Origin: Nocardia vaccinii NBRC 15922
Lineage (GTDB): Bacteria > Actinomycetota > Actinomycetes > Mycobacteriales > Mycobacteriaceae
Direction: 5' to 3'
DNA length: 64,000 nt
Assembly (NCBI RefSeq): GCF_001613305.1
Contig: NZ_BDCC01000067.1
Coordinates: 1 to 64,000, forward strand
Shown here: positions 60,134-64,000 of the stretch, one piece after another
How the letters are laid out: each line of letters starts with the position of its first letter
Position numbering within the stretch: the stretch's first letter is position 1
Notes under the pieces: generated by a model
What the model was told of the DNA's origin: nothing
The model's input: only the letters and a program-made list of their open reading frames with translations
Databases searched by the model: none
Program-made: the position numbers and the translations under genes

Positions 60134-61789
60134 TTGACCGAATGGAGTATCGGGGCCGTCTTCGACGCGATCGCGTCCGCGGTGCCCGATCGGACGATGA
60201 CCATCTGCGGGAACCGCCGCCGGAGTTTCGCCGAGGCGGCGGTGCGCACCCGCCGATTCGCGAATTTCCTGGCGCAGCGTGGATTCGGCGCACATATTCC
60301 GCGTGCGCGACTGCGGCGCTGGGAATGCGGCCAGGATCGCGTCGCCCTGCTGATGCACAACGCCGAGTATCTCGACGTGATGATCGGCTGCCTGAAGGCG
60401 CGCGTCGTACCGGTCAACGTCAACCCGCACTACACGGCGCGCGAGGTGCGCGATCTGCTCGCTCATCTGCGCCCTCGGGGCATCGTGTACCACCGCGGTT
60501 TCGGCCCGGTGGTCGCCGAGGCCGCGCCGGTCGGCGTGGAACTGCTGATCTCGGTCGAGGACGGCAGCGGCGCAACCGAACTCGCCGGTGCGGTCACCGC
60601 CGAACATGCCATTTCCGAGGGAGCTGCCGGAACGATCATCGACACCTCCCCGGACGATCTGGTGATCCTGTGCACCGGCGGCACCACCGGGCGGCCCAAG
60701 GGGGTGCTGTGGCGGCAGGGCGATATGTATGTTTCGTCGATGAACGGCGCCGACCACGAGTCGGCGGGCCCGCTGCACGAGCTCGCGAGGATGACCGGTC
60801 ACGTCTGGTTCGCGGCCTCCCCGCTGTCGCATGCGGCCGGGATCTGGACTGCCTTCGCCGGCCTGCTGTCCGGGCAGACCATCCTGCTCTACGACGACGC
60901 CGAGCGCTTCGACGCGCACCTCGCGCTGGCTATCGCCGAGCGTGAGCGGGCGGCGCTGATGACGATCGTGGGCGACGCGTATGCCGGACCGCTGGTACGT
61001 GCCCTGCGGGAACGCTCCTACGACCTGTCGGCGCTGCTCGCCATCGGAACGGGCGGGGCGGCGACCAATCAGGTCTACAAACACGAACTGCTGGAACGGA
61101 TTCCGCACGCGTACGTCGTCGAAGGATACGGGTCCTCGGAAACCGGAGGCATGGGGTTCGGACGCAGCACCCGCGGCGCCGAGATCGACGCGTTCGCGCC
61201 GATGCCCGGCGGCACCGTGGTATCGCGTGATCGGACGAGGTTTCTGGCCCCCGGGGAGACGGAAGTCGGCTGGGCGGCGCGCATCGGCCGGGTGCCGCTG
61301 GGCTATCTGGACGACCAGGAGGCCACCGAGCGCACTTTTCCCGAAATCGATGGGGTGCGCGTGGCGATTCCGGGGGATCGGGCCACCCTCGACGGCGACG
61401 GAAATCTGCGGTTACTCGGCCGGGATGCGCTGGTCGTCAACACCGGCGGCGAGAAGGTGTTCGTCGAGGAGGTCGAAGCGATCCTGCGCGCCCATCCGGG
61501 CATCAGCGATGCGCTGGTAGTGGGCAGGCCGAGCCCGCGCTGGGGCCAGGAGGTGGTCGCGCTGGTGTGCGGCGAGTCCCCCGGCAGCCCCAGCGAGGCA
61601 CGGTTGCGTGCCGCCTGCAAAACCCGGCTGGCCGGATTCAAGGTTCCGAAGGCGATCGTCTTCGTGAGCGAGATCCGGCGGCTCGGCAACGGTAAGCCCG
61701 ACTACCGCTGGGCGGCGCGGCAGGTGGGCAACAGCGCCCCGGATGCTCGCGACGACGCCGCGGATATGTCTCGAGAAATTGGAGCGTGA
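60134..61789 (+). CDS. Acyl-CoA synthetase, FadD17/FadD19-like
   Basis: A 551-residue ANL enzyme, TTG start at 60134 a few bases after GGGGAGGG. P-loop CTGGTTGRPKGVLWRQ is shared with the synthetase at 45682; the C-terminus has NTGGEKVFVEEVEA and the Lys in LGNGKPDYRW. It is 65 bp after the first amidohydrolase and 3 bp before the second. It probably activates a product of the amidohydrolase steps. Confidence 0.9.
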   Translation: MTEWSIGAVFDAIASAVPDRTMTICGNRRRSFAEAAVRTRRFANFLAQRGFGAHIPRARLRRWECGQDRVALLMHNAEYLDVMIGCLKARVVPVNVNPHYTAREVRDLLAHLRPRGIVYHRGFGPVVAEAAPVGVELLISVEDGSGATELAGAVTAEHAISEGAAGTIIDTSPDDLVILCTGGTTGRPKGVLWRQGDMYVSSMNGADHESAGPLHELARMTGHVWFAASPLSHAAGIWTAFAGLLSGQTILLYDDAERFDAHLALAIAERERAALMTIVGDAYAGPLVRALRERSYDLSALLAIGTGGAATNQVYKHELLERIPHAYVVEGYGSSETGGMGFGRSTRGAEIDAFAPMPGGTVVSRDRTRFLAPGETEVGWAARIGRVPLGYLDDQEATERTFPEIDGVRVAIPGDRATLDGDGNLRLLGRDALVVNTGGEKVFVEEVEAILRAHPGISDALVVGRPSPRWGQEVVALVCGESPGSPSEARLRAACKTRLAGFKVPKAIVFVSEIRRLGNGKPDYRWAARQVGNSAPDARDDAADMSREIGA

Positions 61790-61792
61790 CAG

Positions 61793-62650
61793 ATGCGCAG
61801 GGTGATCGACGGTCTGGTCAATGTGCACTTCGGCGAGCGTGAGCAGCCGGGCTGGATGTTGCGGGTTCGCGACGATTATTTCAAGGGGCCGGCGTCGCTG
61901 TACGCGCAGGTCGAACTCGGCGAATTGCTCGACGAAATGGACGCCCACGGCGTCGAGAAGGCCGTGCTGATGTATTCGATGGCCAGGCCGTCGACGACCG
62001 CGCTGAAATTCGCCGAGGAACGTCCGGACCGATTCTCGCTGGCGATCAACGGGGTCGACCTGTTGCATCCGGTCGCCTCCCTGCGCGAACTCGACTCGCT
62101 GGTTCGCGACCTTCCGGTGGTGTACACGACGGCGGGCCCGAGCTTCTGGGGCGACGGGCAGTACCCGCCGACCGACGCGGCCTATTACCCGCTGTACTAC
62201 AAATGCGCGGAAATGAATCTGCCGCTGTGCATGAATACCGGCCTGCCCGGCCCGCCGATTCCGGGCGAGGTACAGAATCCGATCTATCTGGACCGGGTGT
62301 GCTACCGCTTCCCGGAACTGCGGCTGTGCATGATTCACGGTGCGGATCCGTGGTGGGACATCGCGATTCGGCTGCTGATGAAGTACGACAACCTGCGCTT
62401 GATGACCTCGGCGTGGTCGCCGAAGCGGCTGCCGGAGAGCTTGATTCATTTCATGCGGACCAGAGGTGAGCGGAAGGTGATCTTCGGCTCCGACTGGCCG
62501 GTGCTACGCATGCGCCGGGTAGTCCCCGAGGCGCTCGCACTGGAACTGCCGGACGACGTACTCGACAACTACCTCTACCACAACGCCCAGGAATTCTTTT
62601 TCGCCGACCGAACCGCCCATGCCGAGGTGCGCCGGAACGAGGAGGCATAG
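61793..62650 (+). CDS. Amidohydrolase-2 family protein (second copy)
   Basis: A 285-residue metal-dependent TIM-barrel protein, shorter than the other one. It starts MRRVIDGLVNVHFG, with DGLVNVH as the metal motif, and contains CMIHGADPWWD and the late Asp in IFGSDWPVLRM. The N-terminus is basic with no signal peptide. It forms part of the operon started at 58861. Probably a decarboxylase or hydrolase on an acyl-CoA or free acid intermediate; low similarity to the first copy suggests a different step. Confidence 0.87.
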   Translation: MRRVIDGLVNVHFGEREQPGWMLRVRDDYFKGPASLYAQVELGELLDEMDAHGVEKAVLMYSMARPSTTALKFAEERPDRFSLAINGVDLLHPVASLRELDSLVRDLPVVYTTAGPSFWGDGQYPPTDAAYYPLYYKCAEMNLPLCMNTGLPGPPIPGEVQNPIYLDRVCYRFPELRLCMIHGADPWWDIAIRLLMKYDNLRLMTSAWSPKRLPESLIHFMRTRGERKVIFGSDWPVLRMRRVVPEALALELPDDVLDNYLYHNAQEFFFADRTAHAEVRRNEEA

Positions 62651-62652
62651 GT

Positions 62653-63705
62653 ATGGACCGCTACGAACTGCGCCGTCAGGATTACAGCCTGTCGCGAGAC
62701 CAGACCGAACTCCAGTCCGTCTACGCGAAATTCTTCCGCACCCGCAGTCCGCTGGACGTGGTGCGGGCGGCCGAGGCGACGGGATTCGACAAGGATCTGT
62801 GGGAACAGCTGTGCGCCACCGGCGCCACCACCATGGCGCTGCCCGAAACCGCCGGCGGCGACGGCGCCACTCTGGTCGATCTCGCGCTCGTGGCCGAGGA
62901 ACTGGGCCGCGCCATCGCACCGGCGCCATGGATCGATCATGTGGTGGCCAGCAGGTTGCTGGCTCGACTGGACGCGCTGCGGCCGGGTGTCGACCATGCG
63001 GCCGATATCGCCGAGGGCCGCCGGATCGCCGCGCTGGACGCGCGTTTGGACGCGACCTCCGGGCCGCGGCTGATTCCATCCGGTGCGGTCGCCGACCACA
63101 TCGTGGTGCGCGACGGCCAGGACATCGTTGTGCTGGGCTTCGACACCCGGCCGGCGAAGGTCGACAATATCGGGCGATTGCCCATGGCCTGGGTCGATCC
63201 GGCGACGGCCGACCGGCGCACCGTCGTGGCCTCCGGCGCGCGGGCGCTCGCCGATTACGAGCTCGCCCTCGACGAATGGCGGATGCTCACCGCGGCCGCG
63301 TTGGTCGGCCTGGTGGAGGAAACCCTCACCGTGGCAGTCGAATTCGCCAAGAACCGGTACACGATGGGGGTGCCGATCTCGACGTTGCAGGGTATCTCGC
63401 ATCCGCTGGCCGATATCGCGATCTTCATCCAGGGCGGGCGCAATCTGGCCCGGCGTGCGGCGTGGTTCCTCGAATACGAGCCCGACGCGCAGCGTGGCCT
63501 CGCGGCGGCGGCATTCGTCCATGCCTCCGAAGAAGCGGCCAAGGCCGCGACGATGGCCGTCCATGTGCAGGGCGGTCTGGGCGTGAGCGCCGAATCGGCG
63601 TCCTCGGCATACCTGCTGCGCGCGCGGGGCTGGCCGCTGGCCGCCGGGGATCCGGGCGCCAGTGCGGTGCGGGTCGCGGAATTGTTCGCCGCGGCAGCGA
63701 AATAG
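62653..63705 (+). CDS. Acyl-CoA dehydrogenase-like subunit lacking catalytic Glu
   Basis: A 350-residue ACAD-fold protein. The N-domain is recognisable (ALPETAGGDGATLVDLALVAEELGRAIAP) and the C-domain has KNRYTMGVPISTLQGISHPLAD and HVQGGLGVSAESA, but the usual YEGT catalytic Glu segment is absent from the C-terminus. In actinobacterial steroid catabolism such shortened ACADs pair with a second subunit (FadE28/FadE29, ChsE1/ChsE2 type) to make a heterotetramer. Another ACAD gene begins 66 bp downstream, supporting such a pair. Confidence 0.88.
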   Translation: MDRYELRRQDYSLSRDQTELQSVYAKFFRTRSPLDVVRAAEATGFDKDLWEQLCATGATTMALPETAGGDGATLVDLALVAEELGRAIAPAPWIDHVVASRLLARLDALRPGVDHAADIAEGRRIAALDARLDATSGPRLIPSGAVADHIVVRDGQDIVVLGFDTRPAKVDNIGRLPMAWVDPATADRRTVVASGARALADYELALDEWRMLTAAALVGLVEETLTVAVEFAKNRYTMGVPISTLQGISHPLADIAIFIQGGRNLARRAAWFLEYEPDAQRGLAAAAFVHASEEAAKAATMAVHVQGGLGVSAESASSAYLLRARGWPLAAGDPGASAVRVAELFAAAAK

Positions 63706-63771
63706 TGACGGCGCCGAATCGGCGACGGCATCCTCCAATAGGCGGCGGCGCAACAGGTTTAGGAGATACCG

Positions 63772-64000
63772 ATGGATTTTTCGCTGGTCGAGCTGTCCGC
63801 GCAGGACGCGGCATTCCGCGACCGAGTGCGGACATTTCTCGACACCCATGTCACCGACGAGGTGCGCCGGCGCGATCGCGAGACCGGTGACAACTTCGAC
63901 GAGGGCGTGCATCTGGCGATGGGAGCCGACGGCTGGCTGCGGGCCGAGCTCGATCCCGGGGCGTTGACGCGGGTGCAGCGGCGGATTTGGGATCTGGAGC
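63772..64000 (+). CDS. Acyl-CoA dehydrogenase, N-terminal part (runs off window)
   Basis: The first 76 codons of an ACAD-like gene: MDFSLVELSAQDAAFRDRV, then LDTHVTDEVRRRDRETGDN, the usual N-terminal helical domain. AGGAGATACC precedes the ATG. The gene continues beyond the right edge. Directly following the shortened ACAD, it is the probable partner subunit of a heteromeric dehydrogenase, likely carrying the missing catalytic Glu. Confidence 0.8.
   Translation, partial: MDFSLVELSAQDAAFRDRVRTFLDTHVTDEVRRRDRETGDNFDEGVHLAMGADGWLRAELDPGALTRVQRRIWDLE

Noticed and set aside
58609..60423. 604-residue open frame on the minus strand
   Set aside because: Antisense to the carboxyltransferase end and the first amidohydrolase, which have clear motifs; composition is typical of a shadow frame.
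62575..63912. 445-residue open frame on the minus strand
   Set aside because: Antisense to the ACAD-like subunit gene; no recognisable domain.
1..64000. tRNA, rRNA, CRISPR, insertion sequence or phage genes
   Set aside because: No cloverleaf, spaced direct-repeat array, transposase or integrase was recognised by eye; a covariance-model search would be needed to exclude small RNAs.

Overview
High-GC actinobacterial chromosome segment, most likely a mycolate-producing Nocardiaceae member (Nocardia- or Rhodococcus-like). The reasons are a complete yrbE-mce lipid importer operon with two mce-associated membrane protein genes, many FadD/FadE/enoyl-CoA hydratase paralogues, two cytochromes P450, dense one-component regulators, and frequent GTG/TTG starts with clear Shine-Dalgarno sites. 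No rRNA, tRNA, CRISPR array or insertion sequence was recognised.

Layout. 1-0.55 kb: no gene, only a tandem repeat and a hairpin. 0.55-17.2 kb: stress and accessory functions in small regulator-target pairs: NmrA-type reductase/MarR, a frameshifted catalase with an HD-domain protein, cupin, TetR with a 3-hydroxyisobutyrate-dehydrogenase-like enzyme, aquaporin, GlxA-type AraC regulator, hydrolase with MerR, secreted protein/ECF sigma factor, flavin monooxygenase/TetR, and a winged-helix regulator with a membrane-anchored hydrolase. Several pairs are separated by near-perfect inverted repeats that look like operators. 17.4-23.1 kb: one tight minus-strand operon coding for TetR, a 32-aa membrane peptide, a VWA protein (NorD/CbbO-like), a CbbQ/NorQ-family AAA ATPase, a 39-aa membrane peptide, a five-helix membrane protein, a one-helix Cys/His protein and an APH-type kinase. 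No nitric oxide reductase or Rubisco is present, so the chaperone pair probably serves a different, unrecognised client. 23.3-33.1 kb: yrbEA-yrbEB-mceABCDEF plus two mce-associated genes, nearly all linked by 4-base stop/start overlaps.

33.3-64 kb: a large acyl-CoA catabolic region with five acyl-CoA synthetases, five enoyl-CoA hydratase/isomerase-family proteins, four acyl-CoA dehydrogenase-type proteins (including a probable heteromeric pair at the right edge), a thiolase, two SDRs, an aldehyde dehydrogenase, two P450s, two ACMSD-type amidohydrolases, a lone carboxyltransferase, a hotdog thioesterase and two paralogous TetR regulators with almost the same recognition helix.

Eight intergenic regions carry arrays of a 7-bp half-site, TACNGTA, repeated exactly every 12 bp, often three in a row. 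They lie at the mce promoter, one TetR promoter, both P450 promoters and most acyl-CoA gene promoters. I infer a single regulon, probably controlled by the two TetR paralogues, that imports a hydrophobic substrate through Mce and degrades it by P450 oxidation, CoA activation and beta-oxidation-like steps. The substrate cannot be read from sequence; a cyclic or branched lipid, terpenoid or steroid-like acid is plausible.
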